Shown here: piece after piece, positions 6,420 to 13,370 of the stretch | How positions within the stretch are numbered: the first letter of the stretch is position 1 | Layout: each line of letters opens with the position of its first letter | From: JBHIET01 sp046760785 | GTDB lineage: Bacteria; Chloroflexota; Anaerolineae; B4-G1 | Assembly (NCBI GenBank): GCA_046760785.1 | Contig: JBHIET010000072.1 | Location: 1 to 17,432 of the forward strand | DNA length: 17,432 nucleotides | Reading direction: 5' to 3' | Program-made: the position numbers and the translations under genes | Notes under the pieces: generated by a model | The model's input: the letters and a program-made list of their open reading frames with translations, nothing else | Told to the model about the DNA's origin: nothing | Databases searched by the model: none

Positions 6420-7388
6420 ATGCCTAGATACAAGATCATCGCCAACCCGATCGCTGGCAGGGGAGCTGGTAAGCAGACTATCCCCCGAGTCGAGCGCATC
6501 TTAGGCGGGTACGGCCTGGATTTTGACGTCGTGCGCACCGAGCGTCCCTGGCACGCCGCCGACCTGGCCCAGGAGGCCGCGGCTGCAGGGTACGATGCTG
6601 TGGTCGCGCTGGGTGGCGACGGCACCTCCAACGAGGTGCTCAACGGCCTCATGCGGGCCAGGACTCCCATCCCCAACCCTTCCCCCTACGAGGGGGAAGG
6701 GAGAGGGACGTGTGCGATGGGGGCGCTGTGCGTCGGCACCGGCAACGATTTTGCCTACGGCGCAGGTATCCCCCTCGACCTGGAGGCAGGCTGCCGGGCG
6801 TTGGCTCAGGGATATCGGCGCCCGATTGACATCGGCAGGGTCATCGGCGGTCTCTACCCACAGGGCCGCTATTTTGGCAATGGTATCGGCATCGGCTTCG
6901 ATGCTGCTGCCGGCTTCGAGGCGGCTAAACTCACCCGGCTGCACGGCTTTCTGTGTTACTTCGTCGCCGCGCTCAAGACCATCTTCCTGTACTACAAGGC
7001 CCCACTCACCACCATCGAGTATGACGACCAGTCACTCACTCAGCCCTCGCTGTTGATCTCGATTATGAACGGTCGGCGTATGGGCGGCGGCTTCATGATG
7101 GCTCCGGAGGCTGAACCCGATGACGGTCTGTTCGACCTGTGCATCGCTCACGAGGTAAGCCGCGCTCGCATCTTCGCGCTCATCCCCCACTTCATGCGGG
7201 GCACACAGGCCACCCAGGAGCCGATCCGGACCGGGCGGGCGCGGCGCGTCGTCGTCACCGCCATCGAGGGGGTACTGCCCGCCCACGCCGACGGGGAGAC
7301 GCTGTGCACCGAAGGGCGACGGCTGGAGATAGAATTGCTACCACGCCAGATCGAGGTCATTTGTCAGCCGCCGGAGGCGATGTCCTGA
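6420..7388 (+). CDS. Diacylglycerol/lipid kinase family protein
   Basis: A 322-residue protein of the diacylglycerol kinase catalytic family (DagK/YegS/sphingosine kinase), which phosphorylates lipid hydroxyl groups with ATP at the membrane face. Seen: NPIAGRGAG near the N-terminus, GGDGTSNEVLNGL (GGDGT at 65-69, nucleotide site), GTGNDFAYGAGIP (about 106-118), GNGIGIGFDAAAGFE, and the C-terminal NGRRMGGGFMMAPEAEPDDGLFDL with HADGE near the end. Residues 82-97 (TPIPNPSPYEGEGRGT) are not part of the usual fold: they are the translation of an in-frame palindromic repeat at 6670-6708 lying in a loop before GTGND. ATG 6420 is preferred over upstream TTG/GTG codons because it directly precedes the first strand. 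The next gene, an acyltransferase, suggests phospholipid or glycolipid synthesis. Confidence 0.9.
   Translation: MPRYKIIANPIAGRGAGKQTIPRVERILGGYGLDFDVVRTERPWHAADLAQEAAAAGYDAVVALGGDGTSNEVLNGLMRARTPIPNPSPYEGEGRGTCAMGALCVGTGNDFAYGAGIPLDLEAGCRALAQGYRRPIDIGRVIGGLYPQGRYFGNGIGIGFDAAAGFEAAKLTRLHGFLCYFVAALKTIFLYYKAPLTTIEYDDQSLTQPSLLISIMNGRRMGGGFMMAPEAEPDDGLFDLCIAHEVSRARIFALIPHFMRGTQATQEPIRTGRARRVVVTAIEGVLPAHADGETLCTEGRRLEIELLPRQIEVICQPPEAMS
6670..6708. repeat. Palindromic element inside the lipid kinase gene
   Basis: Core arms CCCTTCCCCCT (6677-6687) and AGGGGGAAGGG (6691-6701) are perfect around a 3-base loop, and the outer bases TCCCC/GGGA also pair after a short mismatch. It is translated as a Pro/Gly/Glu-rich loop without breaking the frame. 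The peptide has the look of small mobile palindromes that insert into genes and are tolerated in surface loops. Confidence 0.8.
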
Positions 7389-7390
7389 GC

Positions 7391-7425
7391 GGCTCGACTG
7401 AGCTCGCCGAAATCATGTCGAAGGG
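7391..7425. repeat. Decayed GAGCGG…GTCGAAGGG repeat at kinase/acyltransferase junction
   Basis: Bases here (GAGCGGCTCGACTGAGC, then ATGTCGAAGGG) match in order the segment at 10745-10771 (GAGCGGTCTCCTGAGCC, then TGTCGAAGGG), with a short insertion. It fills the gap after the kinase stop. Its AAGGG end sits 7 bases before ATG 7433, so it seems to supply the ribosome binding site of the acyltransferase gene. Confidence 0.5.
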
Positions 7426-7432
7426 CCGCCGA

Positions 7433-8140
7433 ATGACGCTCACCTACCGGGTGGTGACCTCGTCAATCAAGGGCTTGATACGCCTCCTCTGCCGGGTGGA
7501 TGGTGCACAGTTGGCGCAGGTGCCGGATCAGGGACCGCTCATCGTCGTCGCCAATCACGTCAACTTCCTGGAGGTACCCCTGCTCTATACCCACCTGCAG
7601 CCGCGCCCGGTGACCGGCTTTGCGAAGGCCGAGAACTGGGATAACCCCACCCTGCGGCCGCTGGCCGATCTGTGGGGAGCCATCCCGCTGAACCGGGGTG
7701 AGGCCGACGTGGCTGCTCTACGTCGGGCGCTGAAGGTGCTGGAAGCGGGTCACATTCTGGCCGTGGCCCCCGAGGGCACCCGCAGTGGTCACGGGCGCTT
7801 GCAGCCGGGCCACCCCGGTGTTGTGTTCCTGGCATTGCGCAGCAGCGTGCCCTTGCTGCCCATAGTTTACTACGGTGGGGAGTTATTCTGGCACAATCTG
7901 GCCCACCTGCGCCGCACCGACTTCCATATCGTCGTAGGCCAGTCGTTCTACCTGGACGCTAGTGGGGTCAAAGTGACCCGCCAGGTGCGGCAGCAGATGA
8001 CCGACGAGATTATGTACCAGATGGCAGCGCTCTTGCCCCCGGCCTACCGGGGCGTCTACTCCGACCTGGCGGCGGCCACCGAGAGCTACCTGCGCTTCCC
8101 CCCTGGTACGGAGAGCAACCTCCATCGCGCGCCAAGCTAA
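7433..8140 (+). CDS. PlsC-like lysophospholipid/glycerol-phosphate acyltransferase
   Basis: A 235-residue 1-acyl-glycerol-3-phosphate-type acyltransferase, expected to move a fatty acyl chain onto a lysolipid at the inner membrane. Motif I reads NHVNFLE (His42 to Glu47), an HX4E variant of the usual HX4D. Motif III is VAPEGTRSGHGRL and motif IV is VPLLPIVYYGG. A hydrophobic stretch precedes motif I (GPLIVVAN). Two starts are possible: ATG 7415 has no binding site, while ATG 7433 has AAGGG 7 bases upstream, so the latter is used. The HX4E change keeps the acid but lengthens the side chain; either activity or substrate may differ from PlsC. It sits between a lipid kinase and an HpnA-like epimerase, so a small membrane-lipid cassette is likely. 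Confidence 0.85.
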   Translation: MTLTYRVVTSSIKGLIRLLCRVDGAQLAQVPDQGPLIVVANHVNFLEVPLLYTHLQPRPVTGFAKAENWDNPTLRPLADLWGAIPLNRGEADVAALRRALKVLEAGHILAVAPEGTRSGHGRLQPGHPGVVFLALRSSVPLLPIVYYGGELFWHNLAHLRRTDFHIVVGQSFYLDASGVKVTRQVRQQMTDEIMYQMAALLPPAYRGVYSDLAAATESYLRFPPGTESNLHRAPS

Positions 8141-8150
8141 CAGGGAGGAC

Positions 8151-9137
8151 ATGTCACCCCAAGCCCTCGTCACCGGAGCCACCGGCTGCGTTGGCGCGAA
8201 CGTCGTAGCAGCGCTGCTGGAGCGGGGCTACGACGTGCGGGCGATGCGCCGCACCAACTCCTCCCTCGACGCGCTAGACGGCCTCGACCCCCGATTGGTC
8301 GTCGGCGACGTACTCGCCCCTGCCTCGTTGATCACGGCGATGCGCGGCTGTGCCCTCGTCTTCCACGTCGCCGCCGTTTCCGACTACTGGCGCATACCAA
8401 CCGCGCGCATCTACCAGGTCAACGTCCAGGGCACGCGCAACGTGCTGGCGGCTGCGCTGGAGACCGGCGTCGAGCGGCTGGTCTACACCAGTTCGATCGG
8501 GGCGCTGGGGGTGCCTTCTCCGGGCTGCCTCCTCGATGAATCGGCCACCTTCAACCTCCCCCCGCGCCGCTTTCCTTACGGTCACTCCAAGCACCTGGCC
8601 GAGCAAGCGGTGCGGGAGGCAATTGCGCAAGGGCTGGACGCGGTCATCGTCAACCCCACCGGCGTCATCGGCACCCGCGACGTTCACTTCATCGGCGGCA
8701 GCGTGCTCCGCGAGGTCAAGCGTGGGCTTTCCTGGTTCGCACCCCCCGGCGGGCTGAACTGGGTGGATGCCGAGACGCTCGGCCTAGGCCACGTCCTAGC
8801 AGCGGAACGAGGGCGCACCGGCGAACGGTACATCCTGGGCGGCGAAAACGTCAGCCACCGGGCCACGATGGAGACTGTGGCCGAAGTGGTGGGAGGCCGG
8901 CGGCCGCTAGTAACCCTGCCACGTCCGCTGATGAGCGTCGTCGCACTCCTGACCGATGTCTTCAACGCTCTCTGGCCCGGCACGCCGCTCTTCAGCGGTG
9001 AACAAGTGCGCCTGAGCGGCGCGAGGATCTACTGTGATTGTGGCAAGGCTCAGCAGGAACTGGAACTGCCCTGCACCCCATTCCACGCCGCTGTGGAGCG
9101 AGCCTATGCCTGGTACCGGGCGCACAACTACTTGTAG
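8151..9137 (+). CDS. NAD(P)-dependent epimerase/reductase, HpnA-like extended SDR
   Basis: A 328-residue extended short-chain dehydrogenase. The Rossmann motif TGATGCVG is at residues 8-15, serine TSS at 113-115, and the catalytic YGHSK at 143-147 (Tyr143, Lys147). The blocks FHVAAVSDYWRIP, VNVQGTRNVLAAALETGVERLVYTSS and GERYILGGENVSHRATM resemble dihydroflavonol-4-reductase-like enzymes and in particular the hopanoid-associated sugar epimerase HpnA. That label is by resemblance; no other hopanoid gene is in view. The start is forced by the position of the first strand (QALVTGATG). GGGAGG lies only 2-3 bases before the ATG, an unusually short spacing. It is separated from the acyltransferase by 10 bases, so the two are probably one transcript. 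The short 9138-9218 gap holds a 5-bp hairpin (9145-9157). Confidence 0.87.
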   Translation: MSPQALVTGATGCVGANVVAALLERGYDVRAMRRTNSSLDALDGLDPRLVVGDVLAPASLITAMRGCALVFHVAAVSDYWRIPTARIYQVNVQGTRNVLAAALETGVERLVYTSSIGALGVPSPGCLLDESATFNLPPRRFPYGHSKHLAEQAVREAIAQGLDAVIVNPTGVIGTRDVHFIGGSVLREVKRGLSWFAPPGGLNWVDAETLGLGHVLAAERGRTGERYILGGENVSHRATMETVAEVVGGRRPLVTLPRPLMSVVALLTDVFNALWPGTPLFSGEQVRLSGARIYCDCGKAQQELELPCTPFHAAVERAYAWYRAHNYL

Positions 9138-9218
9138 CCCCGCAGCCGACAATCGGCCACAAGATGTGCTCGCGCAGGCACTGGCCCACGTGTCGTCCGC
9201 AGTGATGCCCCCTGTGCT

Positions 9219-10697
9219 TTACGCCGCTTGTAGCACCATCTTACCATCCGGGCCAGGGACGTACTCCATCGGGCCTTGGGGGATGCGATTTTCCACCTGC
9301 AAGTAACCGGCATCCATGTATTCCCACATCACCTGGAAGGGGACAGCCCCAGCTATCCACTTTTCCACGATGACGACGCCGTGACCAGGCAGGACGGTGA
9401 AGACCACCTGGCGCGGGTCGTCTGGGTTTTGCAGGGCTTCCGAGCGAGCGAAAGCCGCCTTGATGCCCCGAGCCTGGGCATCCGTGGCACAGGAAACCAG
9501 ATAGTGGTAATACGGTGGGTCCAGGGGCACGTACTCCACCCGGCGGGGGTCGTAGGCGCCAATGCCGCGATGCCCATGCAGCTTAGAGCGCGCCACCGGC
9601 ACCTGGGGGGTGATATTCCACACCGGGTCAAGGGCGATGGTGGGCAGTGAGCTATCCATGTCCATCATCTCGACCGATTCGGAAGACGGGGGGTCGTTGC
9701 GTTTGCCCTCCGCGTGGCGCACCAAGGCTCCGCTGCCGTCGGGGCGCACTCCCACGATCACCGCCAGGTCATCCTCAGTGATGCTCCCCTTGTCCACAGG
9801 GCGAGCGCTGCCCGTCACCGTGGCGATGAGGGCACCCAGCGTCGGATCCCACGTGGCGAAGCAACCCTCGCTGTACTGGCTGGCCACTACATCCGCCACG
9901 GCGGGCACATGTACCAAGTCGGCTATGCGCACCATCTCGGTGAAGAAGTTGCGCTTTCCTAGCTGTTGACCCGCCACACGCATGGCCGTGGGTGTGCTAA
10001 GACGTTGCCAGACCATGGATGGGATAGGCTCTCCCACCACTTCGTGTTTGGTCACCTCTCTGGTATTGACGGTGGTGACGATGCGCAGAACAATATCGTC
10101 GTAGAAAGATTCCAGGTCTTCTGCTTCACTACAGGGATGAGCACCGACCAAGTCGAAGTGATATGCTACAAGAGGGCGATCATCCCCGACCACCAGGATG
10201 ATTCGGATGCTCTTGGTTTGAGCCTGCACCAACCGCTCCAGGGCCAGGATAGGGCCGCCCCGGTGACCCTGCTCGAAGAGCACGCGATGAGCCTGCGGCG
10301 CTAGACCAGGGAAAACGTAGTCCGCTGGGTCCGGCGGTTGCTTTGTCAACGCGGCCCGGAAATGATCTAACAGGCGCTGGAATTTTCCGGGAAGCACGTG
10401 TACCAGCGTGTAGAGGGTGGGAGAGCGGCTCAGTTTGAAGCGCCTGCGGACAGTGAAGAGCAGGGCCTGGCGCCACCCAATCGGTTCGCCAAAGGGTGCG
10501 GTGGTCAGGATGACGTCGGTGCTGTCATCCGGCGTCGTCTGAACCTGATGCCCTTGAAGGCGGAAGTGGCGCCGCAAACCGCTCGCCACTTCCTTCAACA
10601 AAGAGGGCATGGGGCCAGGCACAAAGGTCACGTGTATTCTGCGCAACCACGAATGTGTAGGCTTGACTGTTGTGGATCTCTTGAGGGTGATGCTCAT
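9219..10697 (-). CDS. Conserved-looking protein of unknown function (492 aa)
   Basis: I do not recognise this family. It is a soluble-looking protein with no signal peptide or membrane helix. Visible features: an N-terminal region with many Arg/Lys and a TTAPFGEPIGWRQALLF segment; a middle strand-helix region (RIILVVGDDRPLVAYHFDLVG); a conserved-looking block YSEGCFATWDPTLGALIATVTGSARPVDKG; an acidic stretch (SSESVEMMDMDS); and a C-terminal KLHGHRGIGAYDPRRVEYVPLDPPYYHYLVSC, rich in His, Asp and Tyr as metal or sugar sites can be. The start ATG (10697) is chosen because AGGAG lies 5 bases upstream; a start 21 bases earlier lacks this. It faces the epimerase gene convergently and is alone on its strand. 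A composite repeat (10736-10900) lies directly upstream in its likely promoter region. Confidence 0.75.
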   Translation of the reverse strand: MSITLKRSTTVKPTHSWLRRIHVTFVPGPMPSLLKEVASGLRRHFRLQGHQVQTTPDDSTDVILTTAPFGEPIGWRQALLFTVRRRFKLSRSPTLYTLVHVLPGKFQRLLDHFRAALTKQPPDPADYVFPGLAPQAHRVLFEQGHRGGPILALERLVQAQTKSIRIILVVGDDRPLVAYHFDLVGAHPCSEAEDLESFYDDIVLRIVTTVNTREVTKHEVVGEPIPSMVWQRLSTPTAMRVAGQQLGKRNFFTEMVRIADLVHVPAVADVVASQYSEGCFATWDPTLGALIATVTGSARPVDKGSITEDDLAVIVGVRPDGSGALVRHAEGKRNDPPSSESVEMMDMDSSLPTIALDPVWNITPQVPVARSKLHGHRGIGAYDPRRVEYVPLDPPYYHYLVSCATDAQARGIKAAFARSEALQNPDDPRQVVFTVLPGHGVVIVEKWIAGAVPFQVMWEYMDAGYLQVENRIPQGPMEYVPGPDGKMVLQAA

Positions 10698-10735
10698 AAC
10701 ACTCCTAATGTTTCCCATTCGTTACTACTCAGGCT

Positions 10736-10900
10736 GCGCTGGTCGAGCGGTCTCCTGAGCCTGTCGAAGGGTAGGTGCTTTAGATCGAGTAGCGAAGCGT
10801 ATCGAGACCAAGCGCCGTATCGAGACCAAGCAGCCTATGCTGAGCCGCTCGCTTGGTTTCGATATACTGCTCCCTCTGATCGCAGTTACTCAACCAGCGC
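10736..10900. repeat. 165-bp composite element with terminal inverted repeats
   Basis: The ends are 12-bp inverted repeats with one mismatch: GCGCTGGTCGAG (10736-10747) and CTCAACCAGCGC (10889-10900). Inside are CTGAGCCTGTCGAAGGG, two direct copies of GTATCGAGACCAAGC (10799-10813 and 10817-10831, period 18) and an inverted relative (10851-10867, GCTTGGTTTCGATATAC). Sequences of the type GTCGAGTAGCGAAGC…TATCGAGACC are recurrent intergenic repeats in several bacterial phyla. No coding capacity is seen, so it behaves like a small non-autonomous element. It abuts the DegV relic, whose reading frame ends inside the right terminal repeat. Confidence 0.65.
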
Positions 10901-11329
10901 TCGCTCGCCCAATACTGCATCCAGCCTGAGCAGTAACTCCCATTCAACTATTATGTTCTCCCGGTCCTCCAGGTGGAACAGGTGCATGATCCAACCCCCC
11001 AGACAGGAAGACCGGTGAATGGCTCGCACGATAGCACGAGCCACTGCCTCAGGCGGGATTTTAGCAGAAATGCAAGAGACCTGCAACAGGTTCTCCAGCG
11101 TATCCAGCACTATCATCAGATGCATCCGCGCCTGCAAGTCTTCCAGCAGCGCGAGGAGCTCCTGCACCGAGCGCCCGGCCCGCGCAGCCTGAGCCGCCAG
11201 CAGAGCCTGTAATCCTAGACCCAGGGAAAGCGAGAGGGAATCAACGACCCTTATCGCCTCACTGAACCGCTGGGTGGCCAGACGGGCCGCGTTAAACGTT
11301 CCACCTCCTTCACCCAATAATAGAAACAC
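10886..11329 (-). pseudogene. DegV-family (fatty-acid-binding) gene relic
   Basis: An open frame of 147 codons whose first half matches the middle of DegV proteins, which bind fatty acids and hand them to the FakA kinase: GTFNAARLATQ, then VVDSLSLSLGLGLQALLAAQAARAGRS, then LLEDLQARMHLMIVLDTLENL. Both ends are missing. Upstream, the frame is closed by a stop, and a few residues resembling the preceding strand (VEVSVSII) appear in another frame. Downstream, the expected RRGGRI and C-terminal domain are absent; the sequence continues with an unrecognised Arg/His/Trp-rich tail and ends inside the repeat at 10889-10900. A complete DegV is about 280 residues, so at most 80 remain. A newly evolved small protein cannot be excluded. 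Confidence 0.6.
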
Positions 11330-11396
11330 TCACCTCGACACAGCGTTACGCTTTGCCAGGAGGCCGGGTGTCCCCGTGGGCTCATCAGCGCGGCAT

Positions 11397-11425
11397 TTGC
11401 CAAAATGGCCGCTTTGTGCTAAAGT
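11397..11425 (+). promoter_or_regulatory. Sigma-70 type promoter of rdgB
   Basis: -35 TTGCCA (11397-11402, 5 of 6 consensus), 17-base spacer, -10 TAAAGT (11420-11425, 4 of 6) with an extended TG one base before it. Transcription would begin near 11432, about 5 bases before the ATG at 11437. A bulged hairpin (11390-11412) overlaps the -35 and could bind a regulator. Confidence 0.5.
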
Positions 11426-11436
11426 CACGCACTACT

Positions 11437-12081
11437 ATGGAACTCCTCATCGCCACTGAGAACCCAGGCAAAAAAAGCGAGTTTCAGCTTCTGTTTGCAT
11501 CTCTGGGAGCTAAGTTCTCCTTTCCATCCGAGCTCGGCCTACAGGTAGGGGTCCTAGAGGATGGCACGACTTATGCCGAGAACGCCCGCAAGAAAGCCCT
11601 GGCCTATATGCATGCCTCTGGGTTGCCCACTTTGGCTGACGATTCGGGGCTTGAGGTGGATGCTCTGAACGGTGCGCCTGGCATTCGTTCCGCCCGCTAC
11701 ACCCCAGGACACGATACCGATCGGAGCGAGGCGCTGCTGGCGCAACTGCGAGACGTGCCTTGGGAACAGCGCACAGCCCGGTTCTGCTGCGTAATCGCCA
11801 TTGCCACGTCCACCGAGGAACTCTTCTACGCCGAGGGAGCATGCGAGGGTCTGATCGCCTTTGAGCCGGTGGGACAAGGAGGCTTTGGCTACGATCCGGT
11901 CTTCTACCTGCCTGAGCATGGCTGCACGATGGCTCAACTACCGCAGAAGGAGAAGAATCGCATCAGCCACCGTGCCCGGGCTGCCCAGGCAGCCATGCCT
12001 ATACTCCGTCGTCTGCTGGCCCAGGATACCTCCGCTCGTCGCCAAACGCGGCCGCCAGAAGTTGCCGCTACTTCCCTTTGA
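11437..12081 (+). CDS. rdgB: XTP/dITP diphosphatase (RdgB/HAM1 family)
   Basis: A 214-residue nucleoside triphosphate pyrophosphatase that removes non-canonical purine nucleotides (ITP, dITP, XTP) by releasing pyrophosphate, keeping them out of DNA and RNA. Family motifs are complete: LLIATENPGKKSEF at the N-terminus (nucleotide-binding Asn/Lys), YAENARKKA, the signature DDSGLEVDALNGAPGIRSARY, GFGYDPVFYLP and EKNRISHRARA near the C-terminus. The last 15 residues are a disordered-looking tail. The ATG at 11437 directly precedes the first strand; in-frame upstream codons have no similarity. There is no Shine-Dalgarno sequence, matching the predicted start of transcription only about 5 bases upstream. 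The promoter of the following M23 gene overlaps its 3' end. Confidence 0.95.
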   Translation: MELLIATENPGKKSEFQLLFASLGAKFSFPSELGLQVGVLEDGTTYAENARKKALAYMHASGLPTLADDSGLEVDALNGAPGIRSARYTPGHDTDRSEALLAQLRDVPWEQRTARFCCVIAIATSTEELFYAEGACEGLIAFEPVGQGGFGYDPVFYLPEHGCTMAQLPQKEKNRISHRARAAQAAMPILRRLLAQDTSARRQTRPPEVAATSL

Positions 12082-12090
12082 TGGTATAAT
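12062..12090 (+). promoter_or_regulatory. Promoter for the tandem LysM-M23 genes
   Basis: -35 TTGCCG (12062-12067, 4 of 6), 17-base spacer, perfect -10 TATAAT (12085-12090) with an extended TG (12082-12083). It overlaps the stop codon of rdgB. Transcription would start near 12097, giving a leader of about 42 bases before ATG 12139. Confidence 0.65.
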
Positions 12091-12138
12091 AATTCACGAG
12101 GCTAGCGACCGTTGTTGCATAACCTCGGACGTAATGCT

Positions 12139-13344
12139 ATGAGTAAATCATCACTCCCTATCGCCGCCGAAAGGGAGAACCACACGGCAATCGCCGATTC
12201 TTCTTACTCACGCCCCCTTTTCCTGCGCTTTGTGACCTGGTGCGTAGTTATGGTCTGGCGCACGTGCGTGGATTGGCGCACCAAGCGACCCTTCTTGACC
12301 CGCGCTGCTGCTCACCTCAGCATCGTCGTTCTTGCTCTGGGCACCATTGTCCTCAGCGGCGTAGGAGTTCCGGCTCCACGGGCTGCTATAGGCGGTTCTT
12401 CCGATGCCAACGTCGTGCCTTACTTCGAGAGGGCCACTTCACCGCCACCCACCCTGCCTCTATCTACCAACCAGTCCCTTGCGCCTGACGCTGACGTGGT
12501 AGCCCGGCTGCCTGTCCCTCACACCACCTTCCCGGAGCGACCGCGAGCGGGGGTTATCGTCTACACCATCCAGCCAGGCGACACCATCTTTGACATCGCT
12601 GCTCGGTTCAGCCTGTCCCCAGATACGATTGTCTGGAGTAACCGTGAGGGTATTCACGATGCACCCTGGCTCGTCCAGCCGGGACTTGAGCTTTTCATCC
12701 TCCCCGTGGACGGTGTATATCATACCGTCGGTGCCGGAGAGACGGTGGCAGGCATTGCAGCCGACTACGAGGTGGAGCCAGCAGCTTTGTACAACGAGTG
12801 GAACGATCTTGAGGAGGGAGAACAACCGCGCGAGGGGCAACTGCTTGTCGTGCCTGGCGGCAAGGGGGAAGAAGTGACCTGGCAGCCGCCGCCTAGGTAC
12901 CCTGCCCCTGGGCCATCCTGGTATAGTTACGGGGTCTGCAGCGGTGTGGGGACTACCGGCCCTGGCGCTAACGGGTGGTTTATCCTTCCCACCGGCAGCT
13001 ACGAGGTTTCGGGATGGTATTTCCACGACCCGCGTAACCCAGGGCACATTGGGCTCGACTATCGTTGCCGGCTAGGGGATCCCATAGTTGCTGCGGACAG
13101 TGGTGTAGTGACTATCGCGGGATGGCATGGTGGATATGGCATTTTGATCGAGCTCAACCACGGCAATGGCTTCGTCACCCGCTACGGCCACTTCGATAGC
13201 ATCGCTGTGGGGTGCGGGCATGCGGTCTATCAAGGTGACTTGCTGGGTTACTGTGGCAACACCGGTTGGTCTTCTGGCCCTCACCTGCACTTCGAGATTC
13301 GATACAATGGTGTGCCGCAGGACCCACTGGCTTATCAACCCTAG
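12139..13344 (+). CDS. LysM-M23 peptidoglycan endopeptidase 1
   Basis: A 401-residue envelope protein. It has a long basic N-terminus with one membrane segment (about 55-75, HLSIVVLALGTIVLSGVGV), then a Pro/Ser linker. Two LysM peptidoglycan-binding repeats follow: YTIQPGDTIFDIAARFSLSP from residue 142 and YHTVGAGETVAGIAADYEVE from about 194. A C-terminal M23 zinc metallopeptidase domain has HIGLD (His303, Asp307), RYGHF and HLHFE (His382/His384). All zinc ligands are present, so it should be an active cell-wall hydrolase. Five Cys lie in the M23 domain (VCSG, YRCR, VGCG, GYCG region), unlike its neighbour, so disulfides are possible. ATG 12139 is preferred to an upstream TTG. No clear Shine-Dalgarno sequence is seen. 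It is a tandem paralogue of the next gene. Confidence 0.9.
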   Translation: MSKSSLPIAAERENHTAIADSSYSRPLFLRFVTWCVVMVWRTCVDWRTKRPFLTRAAAHLSIVVLALGTIVLSGVGVPAPRAAIGGSSDANVVPYFERATSPPPTLPLSTNQSLAPDADVVARLPVPHTTFPERPRAGVIVYTIQPGDTIFDIAARFSLSPDTIVWSNREGIHDAPWLVQPGLELFILPVDGVYHTVGAGETVAGIAADYEVEPAALYNEWNDLEEGEQPREGQLLVVPGGKGEEVTWQPPPRYPAPGPSWYSYGVCSGVGTTGPGANGWFILPTGSYEVSGWYFHDPRNPGHIGLDYRCRLGDPIVAADSGVVTIAGWHGGYGILIELNHGNGFVTRYGHFDSIAVGCGHAVYQGDLLGYCGNTGWSSGPHLHFEIRYNGVPQDPLAYQP

Positions 13345-13360
13345 CGGGTTACACTAGGGT
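13338..13360 (+). promoter_or_regulatory. Hairpin between the two M23 genes
   Basis: ACCCTAG / CTAGGGT, perfect 7-bp arms around a 9-base loop. It contains the stop codon of the first gene and ends just before the GGGAG binding site of the second. It could tune translation or mRNA stability of the downstream paralogue; no T-run follows it. Confidence 0.4.
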
Positions 13361-13370
13361 GGGAGAGAGA

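Noticed and set aside
10398..11018. 206-codon plus-strand open frame across the composite repeat
   Set aside because: Runs through antisense gene sequence and repeats; its LSLSKGR stretch is the translation of a repeat.
11058..11086. Minus-strand TTGCAG-17-TAAAAT with extended TG inside the DegV relic
   Set aside because: The -35 is weak (3 of 6) and the nearest gene start is over 350 bases away.
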